From JAVBLD01 sp031553705 (GTDB taxonomy: Bacteria; Bacteroidota; Bacteroidia; Bacteroidales; Marinifilaceae), in NCBI GenBank assembly GCA_031553705.1, contig JAVBLD010000056.1, positions 1 through 21,922 on the forward strand: a DNA stretch of 21,922 bases, read 5' to 3'. Position numbers and translations under genes: made by a program. Shown here piece by piece: positions 6,292 through 15,273 of the stretch. The notes under the pieces are model-generated. The model was not told the origin of the DNA and made no database searches. It saw only the letters and a list, made by a program, of their open reading frames with translations. Position 1 is the stretch's first letter; every line of letters starts with the position of its first letter.

Positions 6292-7467
6292 ATGGGCCAG
6301 ATAAGCGATCATTTGCATATTTCGGATCTTATCGTCAAAAAGCTACTTTATAAGCAAATTATGACAGAAGAAGAAGATTTGCAACTCCGGGAATGGCTGA
6401 ACAAATCGGAAAAAAACAGGATTTTTTATGCCCGGATGGCTGACGGAAGGATATACGATTATTGCAATAAGACGCTTTCTGACATAAATCAGTCCACTCA
6501 CTGGAAACAAGTGGACGGTGCCACACGGTCCGTGCCGAAAAGAAAATATCCGGTGTGGTATGCTTGTGTAGCATCTATCACATTATTATTTTTATTAAGT
6601 ATTATGTTATACCGGTACGGTAACCTGCCGCAAAACAGAGGCGCCAAAGAAATAGCAACCGTTGTCCCCGGCAAGAATCAGGCCGTATTAATACTGGATG
6701 ACGGACAGCAAATCGCTTTAAATGACGGGGACACATTGTTAAACACAGGTCATTCCCAGATAAAAATTGAGACAGGCCAAGCTAAATACAATCCGAAAGA
6801 AGTTGCGGATACGACGGACTCTATCAGCTATAATACGATTATTGTTCCGCGGAGCGGTATTTTCTCCCTGGTACTGAGCGACGGAAGCACTATATTTTTG
6901 AATTCAGAATCCGAATTGACCTATCCTGTCATATTTGCAGGAGAGACAAGGGAAATATTTTTAAAAGGCGAGGCCTATTTTGAAGTAAAACATCTGCCGG
7001 AAAAACCTTTCGTCGTACACACCGGAAAAGTAAAGACAAAGGTCTTGGGCACCACATTCAATATCATGGCATACCACGACGAACCGGAGATACAGACCAC
7101 ACTGATCAGCGGTAGCGTTGAGGTTACGATTAAAGAAACAACGATAAAAAAAATATTGACCTCCGGAATGCAATCCGCCTGGAACGAAACTACCGGAAAA
7201 ATGTCGGTAAAAAATGTGGAAAGCCGGGTTTATTCAATATGGAAGGATGGTATTATTATGTTAAAGGGAGAATCCCTTGAAAGCGTTGTCCGGATGTTAT
7301 CCCGCTGGTACGATGTCTCCTATGTATATATACAGGAACTATCGGCCAAGCACTCCTTTACCGGTAAGATCGATCGGAACGAAAGCCTGAATGATGTGCT
7401 GAATACTTTGACTCTTTTGGGCGGTCCCCGCTTTGAGCTAAAGAACAACACGATATATATATATTGA
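6292..7467 (+). CDS. FecR-family anti-sigma factor
   Basis: This 391-residue single-pass inner-membrane protein has an N-terminal cytoplasmic sigma-binding part of about 85 residues and one transmembrane helix near residues 90-108 (WYACVASITLLFLLSIMLY). The periplasmic FecR domain lies at about 180-275, with DGSTIFLNSESELTYP, GEAYFEV and VLGTTFNI. A C-terminal DUF4974-type domain at about 320-391 ends DVLNTLTLLGGPRFELKNN. It holds the sigma factor at the membrane. When the STN domain of the loaded SusC touches the periplasmic part, the sigma factor is released or activated. It lies between the sigma gene and susC on the same strand. The 138-base gap before it is AT-rich with no clear promoter. 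Confidence 0.93.
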   Translation: MGQISDHLHISDLIVKKLLYKQIMTEEEDLQLREWLNKSEKNRIFYARMADGRIYDYCNKTLSDINQSTHWKQVDGATRSVPKRKYPVWYACVASITLLFLLSIMLYRYGNLPQNRGAKEIATVVPGKNQAVLILDDGQQIALNDGDTLLNTGHSQIKIETGQAKYNPKEVADTTDSISYNTIIVPRSGIFSLVLSDGSTIFLNSESELTYPVIFAGETREIFLKGEAYFEVKHLPEKPFVVHTGKVKTKVLGTTFNIMAYHDEPEIQTTLISGSVEVTIKETTIKKILTSGMQSAWNETTGKMSVKNVESRVYSIWKDGIIMLKGESLESVVRMLSRWYDVSYVYIQELSAKHSFTGKIDRNESLNDVLNTLTLLGGPRFELKNNTIYIY

Positions 7468-7492
7468 TCTCAATTATAGTTAATTTAAAAAA

Positions 7493-7519
7493 CCGGAGAC
7501 ATGGCTCAGATGTCACCGG
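7493..7519 (+). promoter_or_regulatory. Hairpin in the leader before susC
   Basis: CCGGAGACAT at 7493-7502 and ATGTCACCGG at 7510-7519 form a ten-position stem with one internal A-A mismatch and a seven-base loop, 55 bases before the susC start. There is no U-tract after it, so it may stabilise or attenuate the mRNA, or mark a processing point between the regulatory and structural genes. Confidence 0.4.
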
Positions 7520-7574
7520 CCAGTAATCCTTCACTCCATAGAAGAGCAATAGTAATTAACTTAAAAACAAAATT

Positions 7575-10500
7575 ATGAAAAAAAACAATCTGATGAAACA
7601 ACTTCGCATGTTTTCGATGCGATCCCGAAAGTTATTTTCAACGGTATTACTCCTAGCGGGAGGGAGCATATCCATTTTTTCCCAACCGGCAAAACCGGGA
7701 TACACTAAAATCATTTCTTTAAAACTCAACAATGTTCAGCCTATAAAAGCTTTAAATGAGATTAACAGGCTGGGCGGAGATTGTATAGCTTTTAAAAACG
7801 AAGAGGTGGAAAAAGAGAAAAAAAGAGTCACACTCGACCTCAAAAATGTTACTGTATTAAACGCAGTAGAAGAGTGTCTAAAAGAGACGTTACTGACTTC
7901 TGTAGTACAACGTGAAAATATTTTAATCATCCCCCAGCAAACGGGCGACAGACAGAAATATATCATTCGGGGGAAAGTAACCGATACTAAAGGAGAACCT
8001 CTGGCCGGCGTAACAGTACTTATAAAAGGGACACAAACCGGAATGTCGACGGACGCCAAAGGGCAATTCGTTTTGACGATACCGCATTCAAAAGACATAG
8101 TCCTTGTATTCAGTTTCGTCGGTATGGAAAAAAAAGAGCTGAAACTGGCCGATATAAAAGATGAGAAAATCCTGAACGGAGAAAAAGAGTACACCGTTAT
8201 GCTCGCTGAAACAGCCAAAGTGTTAGAAGACGTGATTGTAACAGGGTATTTCAACATCAACCGCTCTACCTACTCCGGGAATGTGACTCAGGTAAAAAAA
8301 GAAGAGTTACTGCGGGTAGACAGTCGTAATATATTAAATGCCCTTCAATATTTTGAGCCATCCTTACGAATGAAAGAAAACAACACCTTCGGTTCCGATC
8401 CGAATTCACTACCTCAGTTTACGCTTCGCGGAGAGTCGAGTATCCTGGACAATAGCCTGGAAAGCGAACACGCAAAACTGACCCAACGTACGGATATGTT
8501 TGCCCACAATCCGAATCTTCCGGTTTTTATACTGGATGGATTTGAAGTGACGGTTCAAACCATCTACGACCTGGACATAAACCGGGTAGAAACGGTAAGT
8601 ATCTTAAAGGATGCCAATGCCACGGCGCTTTACGGATCACGCGCTGCAAACGGGGTAATCGTGATCACAACGGTTCCTCCTAAACCTGGTAATCTGGATA
8701 TAGACTATGCGTTCGGTATGACAACAACACTTCCGGACCTATCCGATTACAATATGGCGAATGCAGCCGAAAAACTGGAAATAGAGCGGCTGTCCGGGCT
8801 ATATACGGGAAAAACGCCAAGCGAACAAGCACAGAAAGATATTGATTACAATACCCTTAAAAATGAAATTCAACGGGGAGTGAACACAGATTGGATGGCC
8901 CTGCCCTTGCGCAACGCTTACGCAACAACCCATCGCTTTACTCTTCAAGGCGGAGTTCAAAGCCTTCGATATATGATCGGGGTGAATGCCAACGGTACCC
9001 CCGGCGTAATGAAAGGTTCTCACCGGAATAAATACGGAGGCGATTTAACGGTGTATTATAATTATGGAAAATTTCGTTTGAATAACGCCATAAGTTATAA
9101 TAATACAAGAGCCGAAGACTCGCCTTACGGTGTTTTCTCCGATTATGTAAAACAACTGCCCTACCGGGAAGTATATGACGAGGATGGAGAATATTTAAAG
9201 TATTTCAAAGGAGGCATCAGCAGAAATCCGTTGTGGAAAACCACGACAAGGAGTTATTCAAACAGGGACTATATCAATGATATCCAAAATAAATTTATAG
9301 CATTCTACTTTCCTGTACCGAACATCGAAATTAAAGGGCAAATTGGTCTGAAAAAACTGGACCGTAAAGTAGAGAGCTTTGAAGATCCGGCTCTTTTGGA
9401 ATATACCGCTTATGCTGCTATTGATAAAGGTGAATTAAGGCAGAGCTTCACCAACTCATCACGTTGGGAAACCCTGTTTCAGATCCGCTATTTCCCTGAT
9501 TTCGGCTTGCACCACTTTTCGATCTCGGGAGCATTTGAAGCCTCAAACCAAAAAACAGAAGGAATGCAAATGACTTACAGGGGTTTCCAATTGGGACAAT
9601 TTTTTAGCCCGGCATTCGCGGCCCGTCAGACAGGCAAAACCCTCGTATCAACCTCTCAGGTAAGGTCCATCGGGTATAAAGGAATTCTAAATTATACATA
9701 CGATAACATCGCTTATGTGAACGGAAATATCAATCTAGAGGGTAACTCACAATTCGGTTCCGATAGACGGCATAGTAGCTACTGGTCGCTGGGTGCCGGA
9801 ATAAATCTTCAAAACATAAGCTGGTTAAGGATCAACAGGGAGTTTCTTTCTGAACTGCGGCTAAGAGGCTCTTACGGTATTACCGGTACGGTCGGCTTCA
9901 ATCCTTATGCAGCCGTCACCACCTACCAGATAGATCCTCAAGATTGGTATTATATGGGCCCGGCCGCTGCGATCACTTATTTAGGCAATCCGGAATTAAA
10001 AGGACAGAAAGTATATATCAACGACATCGGAATGGAGGCAAACCTGTGGCACGGACGCTTTATTCTGGGAATAAATTATTACCGTAAGAAAACCGTCGAT
10101 ATGATTGATAATGTTCCGATCCAAACCTCTTCCGGATTTGCCGAATTTCAAGCGAACGGCGGTTCCCTTCTTAATCGCGGATGGGAGTTCACGTTAAGCG
10201 TTGTGCCTCTGCAAACAAAAGACTGGCGGATTTTTGTTTCTGCAAACCTGGTTAGCAATAAGGATAAGATTCTTAAGCTAGGTGCGGCGGCTAAACGCTA
10301 TAACGAGTTGATACTCCAGAACTATAATGATAAGACTGCCAAATATAACAAATATGACACCCTGGCGATCAAGCCCCTTATCCAGCTATACGAGGGAGTC
10401 TCGCAACATGCTCTTTGGGCGGTTCGTTCGGCAGGTATCGATCCGGCAAACGGAAAAGAGAAATTTATCAAACGAAATGGGACAAGCACATATACCTGGC

Positions 10501-10997
10501 ATGCGGAAGATATGGTAGAAGTCGGTAATACCGAACCGTCCGCCAACGGCTCTTTTAGCGTGAATGTCGCTTATAAAGGATTTTATATGCAATCGACATT
10601 CGCGTACGAATGGGGAAGATCAATATATAATGAGACGCTATTATTAAAAGTTGAAGAAGCCAATATCCAAAGTTCAAATGTAGATAAGCGGGTTTTAACG
10701 CAGCGTTGGAAAAAGCCGGGAGATATCGCTCCTTTCCTTGACATAAAAAGTTCGGGCGTTGTAGCCCGGACAAGGCCAAGTACCCGGTTCGTTCAAAAGG
10801 AAAACATCCTGGAACTTGGCGGTTTGACAATGGGGTATAATTTCAACCGGGAAGTAATCTCAAAATGGGGGTTAAGATCGCTTGACATCTCATTTAACGC
10901 AACAAGCATATTCCGCTTGTCCACGATAAAAATGGAACGGGGAACAAACTACCCGTATGCGCATAATTATAACTTTAATTTAAGGATAGGTTTTTAA
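7575..10997 (+). CDS. SusC/RagA-family TonB-dependent outer-membrane transporter with STN domain
   Basis: This 1140-residue outer-membrane importer has a signal peptide at residues 1-37. An STN signalling domain follows at about 45-120 (LNNVQPIKALNEINRLGG ... VTLDLKNVTVLNAVEECL), then a carboxypeptidase-regulatory-like domain at about 129-210 (GKVTDTKGEPLAGVTVLIKG). The TonB plug, about 217-366, starts with the SusC motif EDVIVTGY and includes ILDGFEVTV and SILKDANATALYGSRAANGVIVITT. A long beta-barrel ends in a terminal Phe (LRIGF). TonB energy opens the plug to import a substrate captured with SusD, the next gene. The STN domain is the transmitter to FecR, so the system senses its own substrate. 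The barrel appears complete. The substrate is not inferable: no glycoside hydrolase, protease or sulfatase lies beside it. Confidence 0.96.
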   Translation: MKKNNLMKQLRMFSMRSRKLFSTVLLLAGGSISIFSQPAKPGYTKIISLKLNNVQPIKALNEINRLGGDCIAFKNEEVEKEKKRVTLDLKNVTVLNAVEECLKETLLTSVVQRENILIIPQQTGDRQKYIIRGKVTDTKGEPLAGVTVLIKGTQTGMSTDAKGQFVLTIPHSKDIVLVFSFVGMEKKELKLADIKDEKILNGEKEYTVMLAETAKVLEDVIVTGYFNINRSTYSGNVTQVKKEELLRVDSRNILNALQYFEPSLRMKENNTFGSDPNSLPQFTLRGESSILDNSLESEHAKLTQRTDMFAHNPNLPVFILDGFEVTVQTIYDLDINRVETVSILKDANATALYGSRAANGVIVITTVPPKPGNLDIDYAFGMTTTLPDLSDYNMANAAEKLEIERLSGLYTGKTPSEQAQKDIDYNTLKNEIQRGVNTDWMALPLRNAYATTHRFTLQGGVQSLRYMIGVNANGTPGVMKGSHRNKYGGDLTVYYNYGKFRLNNAISYNNTRAEDSPYGVFSDYVKQLPYREVYDEDGEYLKYFKGGISRNPLWKTTTRSYSNRDYINDIQNKFIAFYFPVPNIEIKGQIGLKKLDRKVESFEDPALLEYTAYAAIDKGELRQSFTNSSRWETLFQIRYFPDFGLHHFSISGAFEASNQKTEGMQMTYRGFQLGQFFSPAFAARQTGKTLVSTSQVRSIGYKGILNYTYDNIAYVNGNINLEGNSQFGSDRRHSSYWSLGAGINLQNISWLRINREFLSELRLRGSYGITGTVGFNPYAAVTTYQIDPQDWYYMGPAAAITYLGNPELKGQKVYINDIGMEANLWHGRFILGINYYRKKTVDMIDNVPIQTSSGFAEFQANGGSLLNRGWEFTLSVVPLQTKDWRIFVSANLVSNKDKILKLGAAAKRYNELILQNYNDKTAKYNKYDTLAIKPLIQLYEGVSQHALWAVRSAGIDPANGKEKFIKRNGTSTYTWHAEDMVEVGNTEPSANGSFSVNVAYKGFYMQSTFAYEWGRSIYNETLLLKVEEANIQSSNVDKRVLTQRWKKPGDIAPFLDIKSSGVVARTRPSTRFVQKENILELGGLTMGYNFNREVISKWGLRSLDISFNATSIFRLSTIKMERGTNYPYAHNYNFNLRIGF

Positions 10998-11009
10998 ATC
11001 GGAATAACT

Positions 11010-12581
11010 ATGAATACATATACAAAAATTTTTACGCTACTATTTTTGTTTCTTGGCACCTCCTGTGAAAAGTGGCTAGACGTAAAACCGGGGGAACAGG
11101 CGACAGAAAGCGAACTCTTGAAAACGGCAGACGGATACCGTTCGTTATTGCTCGGGATATATCAAACAATGGCTACTCCCGCTTTATACGGAAGAGAACT
11201 CTCTTTTGGATTTGTAGATTGTATTTCTCAACAATACAAAATAGATAATGTAGATCTGAGAACTTTCAACAAGAGCTATTATGATGCGGGAAAGTTCAGC
11301 TACACAACCTCAAACCTGGCGACACTGATAAAAAAGACATGGCAAACAGGGTTTAATGTCATCGCCAATGCCAACAGCCTGATTCAGGTGGTAGCATCTT
11401 CAGATCCTGAGATATATACCGGCAAGTCCATGGAGAAAAATTTAATTTTGGGAGAAGCATTGGCATGCAGGGCATTGATCCACTTCGATCTGTTGCGGTT
11501 GTTTGCTACCCCGGTAGTGAACGATGATGGAAATGCATACGTTCCATACGCAGAGACCTATCCGAACATTTATGCGCAGGCTATCCCCGTAAAGCCTTTC
11601 CTGGATAAGGTTATTCACGATCTGGAAAGAGCGAGGGAACTGGTTGCCGAATGGGATACTACCTCTTTTGCGAAAGGTGCATTTATTAGCGGGAAAGCTC
11701 GTTTCCGGAATGAATTTTCATTCGGCACGGAGATATATTCGTCAAATGAATGGGAAGATTTTTTCAAAGGAAGAGGATATCGTATGAATTATTATGCCAT
11801 TACAGCATTGCTTGCCCGGGTACATCAATATATAGGCAACCATACGGAAGCGATGAATTATGCAAAAGAGGTTTTGAATTTAGAGATCAGTGATTATTAT
11901 GGTGTACAAAAAGCATTCGATAAAGATGATTTTGCAGGTATCCAGTCTGTGGATTGGGGAACAAAAGCAGACCTGAAAATCACCAGCAACCTGATATTTG
12001 CACTATACAATCAAAATGCGGTTTTATCTCTGGAATTGGATAAATATTTTAATAAAACTTCCAACGGAATCTACGGGACATGGCTTATTATCAACCAAGA
12101 TGCTCAACGGATCTGGTATGATAAAAACGGAAACGACGAAGCATCATACGATTATCGTAATATATATTGGATTTTCTTAGTTGACGGATTATATCCTCTT
12201 TCCGGAAAATATTATTTAAGTGATAATGAGGTTACCAGAAATAAAAACGCAACTATTCTTCCGGTTATCCGGGCTACCGAAATGCACTATATTATTGCAG
12301 AAAGCAATGCGCGAAACGGCAATTTCACCGAAGCCCAGAATATTTTGAATGAGCTTAGACGCAGAAGAGGATTTGGCACACAGCCGCCGGTTTCAATCGC
12401 CAATTGGGATGAATTTATTGACGAACTGATACGGGATGCCAGAAGAGAGTGGATTTCCGAAGGTCAATTATTTTATCTGTATAAACGGCTGGATGCACCG
12501 GTAAATTTCGGAAACAATGTGATACGTCCGCTGACCCGCACCGAGTATTTAGTTCCGGTTCCGGATGATCAGCGCTTGTGA
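11010..12581 (+). CDS. SusD/RagB-family substrate-binding lipoprotein
   Basis: This 523-residue surface lipoprotein has lipobox LGTSC with the acylated Cys at residue 19. The mature N-terminus CEKWLDVKPGEQATESELLKT... is the classic SusD start. Helical TPR-like segments follow, including GEALACRALIHFDLLRLFA near residues 149-167 and AEMHYIIAE-like text (ATEMHYIIAESNARNGNF) near 425-442. The end, LTRTEYLVPVPDDQRL, is typical, so the gene is full length. It forms the lid over the SusC barrel and captures the substrate. It starts 12 bases after the susC stop and must be cotranscribed with it. Confidence 0.95.
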   Translation: MNTYTKIFTLLFLFLGTSCEKWLDVKPGEQATESELLKTADGYRSLLLGIYQTMATPALYGRELSFGFVDCISQQYKIDNVDLRTFNKSYYDAGKFSYTTSNLATLIKKTWQTGFNVIANANSLIQVVASSDPEIYTGKSMEKNLILGEALACRALIHFDLLRLFATPVVNDDGNAYVPYAETYPNIYAQAIPVKPFLDKVIHDLERARELVAEWDTTSFAKGAFISGKARFRNEFSFGTEIYSSNEWEDFFKGRGYRMNYYAITALLARVHQYIGNHTEAMNYAKEVLNLEISDYYGVQKAFDKDDFAGIQSVDWGTKADLKITSNLIFALYNQNAVLSLELDKYFNKTSNGIYGTWLIINQDAQRIWYDKNGNDEASYDYRNIYWIFLVDGLYPLSGKYYLSDNEVTRNKNATILPVIRATEMHYIIAESNARNGNFTEAQNILNELRRRRGFGTQPPVSIANWDEFIDELIRDARREWISEGQLFYLYKRLDAPVNFGNNVIRPLTRTEYLVPVPDDQRL

Positions 12582-12627
12582 CATGTATTATATCTTAAAA
12601 TCATTTTCAACTCTCAATTTTATAAAT

Positions 12628-13383
12628 ATGAAAACATATCTGTTTTTATTATCCGGCATAGTAACCCTGTCTCTCTTTTCATGTCAAAAAGAAGAAATAA
12701 TGACATTTAAGGGCGGACGTGAGATCTTCTTCGAAAAATTCTATGTAAATGCGATTTATCCCGGAACGGAACCGGCCGATTCGACTATAACATCGTTCTT
12801 CTTCCACCCGGATGGGACAGTAGATGTTACCATACCTTTGGTCGTACAGCTATCGGGAATGCCGCTTACCTCCGATCTGCATTTCGGACTAAAAGTGGTT
12901 CCGGAGGCAACAACTGCCACCCCTGACGAGTACACGCTAGATCCGTATTACGTGTTCCGGGCAGGCACTATCCAGGAAAATTCAGCGAATATCCAAGACA
13001 CGATTTATATAAAGATGCACCGTTCCTCCCGATTGGAAAGCAGGCCTGAGGGGATCAGGCTAGTTGTGGAAATCGTGCCTAATGACGAGGTTGCGCTGGG
13101 ACAATATGAGCGAATCAGGACAAAGGTTATTTTAACAACAACTCCTATCCGTCCGGTCTGGTGGACAACCACGATTGAAAACAATCTGATGGGAAAATAT
13201 ACCGAAAAAAAGTATAAATTATTCCTGAACGAGATTGACAAGCAAGCCCAAATGAGCACCATGTTAATTAATGAGCGTCCGGACGAAGCGATAAAATTAG
13301 TCCTCCGTTTTAAAGCATGGTTAAACACTCAGGATCCTCCTATAGAGGAGGTTGACGGCAGTTTAATGCAAGTAGCGATATAA
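12628..13383 (+). CDS. DUF4843-family lipoprotein of the SusCD locus
   Basis: The start at 12628 is preferred over an in-frame ATG at 12565 because it gives a clean lipoprotein signal, MKTYLFLLSGIVTLSLFSC with Cys19, and because the earlier ATG overlaps the susD end. The 251-residue product follows the DUF4843 pattern: an early GREIFFEKFYV strand, FFFHPDGTVDVTIPLVVQLSG, and a long beta-rich stretch ending at ILTTTPIRPVWWTT. This family is almost always encoded just after SusD and is thought to be an accessory surface lipoprotein of the uptake complex, perhaps for substrate binding. No catalytic residues are visible. Confidence 0.85.
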   Translation: MKTYLFLLSGIVTLSLFSCQKEEIMTFKGGREIFFEKFYVNAIYPGTEPADSTITSFFFHPDGTVDVTIPLVVQLSGMPLTSDLHFGLKVVPEATTATPDEYTLDPYYVFRAGTIQENSANIQDTIYIKMHRSSRLESRPEGIRLVVEIVPNDEVALGQYERIRTKVILTTTPIRPVWWTTTIENNLMGKYTEKKYKLFLNEIDKQAQMSTMLINERPDEAIKLVLRFKAWLNTQDPPIEEVDGSLMQVAI

Positions 13384-13385
13384 AA

Positions 13386-13413
13386 GTGGCAGGTAGCAAG
13401 TGGCAGGTAGCAA
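13386..13413 (+). repeat. Perfect tandem duplication of a 14-bp unit
   Basis: GTGGCAGGTAGCAA occurs twice back to back (13386-13399 and 13400-13413), starting two bases after the DUF4843 stop codon. It lies in the 77-base gap before the PKD-like lipoprotein. It may be a replication-slippage product; copy number could vary between strains. Confidence 0.7.
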
Positions 13414-13460
13414 GAACATAATTGTGAATTTTGAATTCATTTTCAATTATATACAATAGC

Positions 13461-15020
13461 ATGAAAAAGAGAAATATTATAGGATACATCCTTTCCCTGT
13501 TTTTACTGACAGGATGTTTTGAGGATAAAGGAAATTACGATTACATCGAATTGAATCAACCGGTCTTTACTGCAGACCCGATCCGTATTACGACTTACCA
13601 GGGAGACTCGGTGTGGCTGAAAGCTCCGTTCTACTTCGTAAAAGACTCTGCCGAAATGCTGAAAAGGGTGCGATATGAATGGAAATTCAACGGTTTAATG
13701 CTTTGTGAAGAACGCGACTTTTTTGGAATAGCCGACACTATATTAAAAAAGTTGAACCTGCCGTTTTCAGGAACCTCCGGTTCCAACGGAACATATACGA
13801 TCATCGATACGAAAACGGGTCTTAAATACATGGCCCGGACATGGGTAACAATTCGCCCCTATATCTATCAGTGGGACTGGTTAATTTTATCCGAAAAGGG
13901 GGCTGATGCCAAAGTTTCGTTTTTGAAAAAGAAAACCCGGACGATTAATAATCTGGTCACTACCACATGGCATTTTTATGATAATTATTACGAAACCGTA
14001 AATGGAACGACCCTATCCGGCCGGCCGATCGGATTAAAGTTCAGCCAGGGACGGAATATATCCGTCCCTAACGGGTCGACCTCTATTATCACCGACCAAA
14101 CGGTGTATACACTGAACAATGAAAACTTTAAGCTTCACGATATTCTGAACAATGAATTTGCAGGCGGTACTCCTCCTAATTTTACAATTTCAAATGTATT
14201 CCATTCAAGACTGATTACTTATATTGCCACACAGGATGGAAGGCTTTTCAGAAGATTATTGACCAACGATTGGTTTAGTGGAAAGTTTATCACAGAACAT
14301 TATGTTATTGATTCCAAGGGATATAAAGTAACCACATTCGGCGCAGGACAAACTGCTCAAGGGAGTCATATTTTTCCTTGTTACGACGAGTTAAACCGGA
14401 GGGTATTGATGATCCGGCAGGCCGCACCTTATAAGATCATGCCGGTAACCATCACGGCAGGAGCCACCACTCCTATACCGGTTTGGGAGATGCCGGAGGG
14501 AACGGAAATACTGCATCTCTATCTTTCCGTACATAAAACAGGAGCACCCGCTAGTTCGAAGATGTTTACTATGATTTTTAATGATGCAAGCGGAAGCACC
14601 TGGATGGCAGACTTTATTGTAAATTACAATGGGGTCGCCCTGGAACATAAAAACAACTCTTTGGAAACTTTTCCGGCAGGCAATTTGCCTAAAGGAACGA
14701 AATTCCTGACCTGTTCCGATTCGTACAAGAGCCAGTATATATTTTATACCAAAGGGAAAGAGCTGCGCTATGTCAATCTGGTCAATAAAAAAGATTATCC
14801 TTACCTGACGTTTAATAATGATGTGGTAATAGCAAAATATGCCACTGAAGGCACAAAATACCTGCAACTGGCCATAGCGCTTACAAACGGCGATTTTATG
14901 ATATACGACATCTCTCAGTTTGATCAGCCCGCACTTATACAACAATCAAAATGTAATGTGGGAGGTAAAATCGTAGATATCATGGAACTCCGGATAGATA
15001 CATACTATAATGCTCCTTGA
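13461..15020 (+). CDS. PKD-like family lipoprotein of the SusCD locus
   Basis: The start at 13461 is chosen over the in-frame ATG at 13431 because it gives the lipoprotein signal MKKRNIIGYILSLFLLTGC with Cys19. The 519-residue product has the hallmarks of the PKD-like family found with SusC/SusD/DUF4843: CFEDKGNYDYIELNQ just after the lipid anchor, Ig-like strands near VRYEWKFNG (residues 69-77), and later a beta-propeller-like region with W-, Y- and G-rich strands (DWLILSEKG, GRLFRRLL, KYLQLAIALTNGDFMIYDI). It probably sits on the cell surface and contributes to ligand binding. It is the last gene before a strong hairpin. Confidence 0.85.
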   Translation: MKKRNIIGYILSLFLLTGCFEDKGNYDYIELNQPVFTADPIRITTYQGDSVWLKAPFYFVKDSAEMLKRVRYEWKFNGLMLCEERDFFGIADTILKKLNLPFSGTSGSNGTYTIIDTKTGLKYMARTWVTIRPYIYQWDWLILSEKGADAKVSFLKKKTRTINNLVTTTWHFYDNYYETVNGTTLSGRPIGLKFSQGRNISVPNGSTSIITDQTVYTLNNENFKLHDILNNEFAGGTPPNFTISNVFHSRLITYIATQDGRLFRRLLTNDWFSGKFITEHYVIDSKGYKVTTFGAGQTAQGSHIFPCYDELNRRVLMIRQAAPYKIMPVTITAGATTPIPVWEMPEGTEILHLYLSVHKTGAPASSKMFTMIFNDASGSTWMADFIVNYNGVALEHKNNSLETFPAGNLPKGTKFLTCSDSYKSQYIFYTKGKELRYVNLVNKKDYPYLTFNNDVVIAKYATEGTKYLQLAIALTNGDFMIYDISQFDQPALIQQSKCNVGGKIVDIMELRIDTYYNAP

Positions 15021-15049
15021 TCTTCTTGTATCCGGAAATACTGTTAACA

Positions 15050-15077
15050 GGTACGGGAGTCCGGGGACTCCCGTACC
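15050..15077 (+). terminator. Strong hairpin after the SusCD locus (terminator candidate)
   Basis: GGTACGGGAGTCC at 15050-15062 and GGACTCCCGTACC at 15065-15077 are perfect 13-base complements separated by two bases. The hairpin lies 30 bases after the stop of the last lipoprotein gene. No T-tract follows, so it may end transcription inefficiently or instead protect the 3' end of the uptake mRNA. A second hairpin follows at 15154. Confidence 0.6.
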
Positions 15078-15153
15078 CATACGATACTGTTGGTGTGACC
15101 CTGCCGGATGAATCCGATAGTCTGGCCTGTTTTTAGATACCCTTACGTATTAA

Positions 15154-15178
15154 ACACATCATATATGATATGATGTGT
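15154..15178. repeat. Perfect 11-bp inverted repeat before the ABC cassette
   Basis: ACACATCATAT at 15154-15164 and ATATGATGTGT at 15168-15178 are perfect complements with a three-base loop, 96 bases before the first permease gene. It is AT-rich and has an operator-like sequence, but it could also act as a weak terminator. No TAnnTTTG promoter box is visible between it and the gene. Confidence 0.5.
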
Positions 15179-15273
15179 GAAAAAGTAGTCATCCGGTATT
15201 ACACCGAAAAGTTCACATATACCTCCATTACCGGACTATTTTCAAGGAAGTGGAATACTTAAAAATTAAAAGA

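Noticed and set aside
7736..8260. 174-residue minus-strand open frame inside susC
   Set aside because: It is antisense to the STN and carboxypeptidase-like domains of an obvious transporter gene, and its serine- and phenylalanine-rich composition is typical of a shadow.
12565..12627. Upstream start for the DUF4843 lipoprotein gene
   Set aside because: It would overlap the susD end and place 21 residues in front of a clean lipoprotein signal peptide.
14391..14945. 184-residue minus-strand open frame
   Set aside because: It lies entirely opposite the PKD-like lipoprotein gene and shows no recognisable domain.
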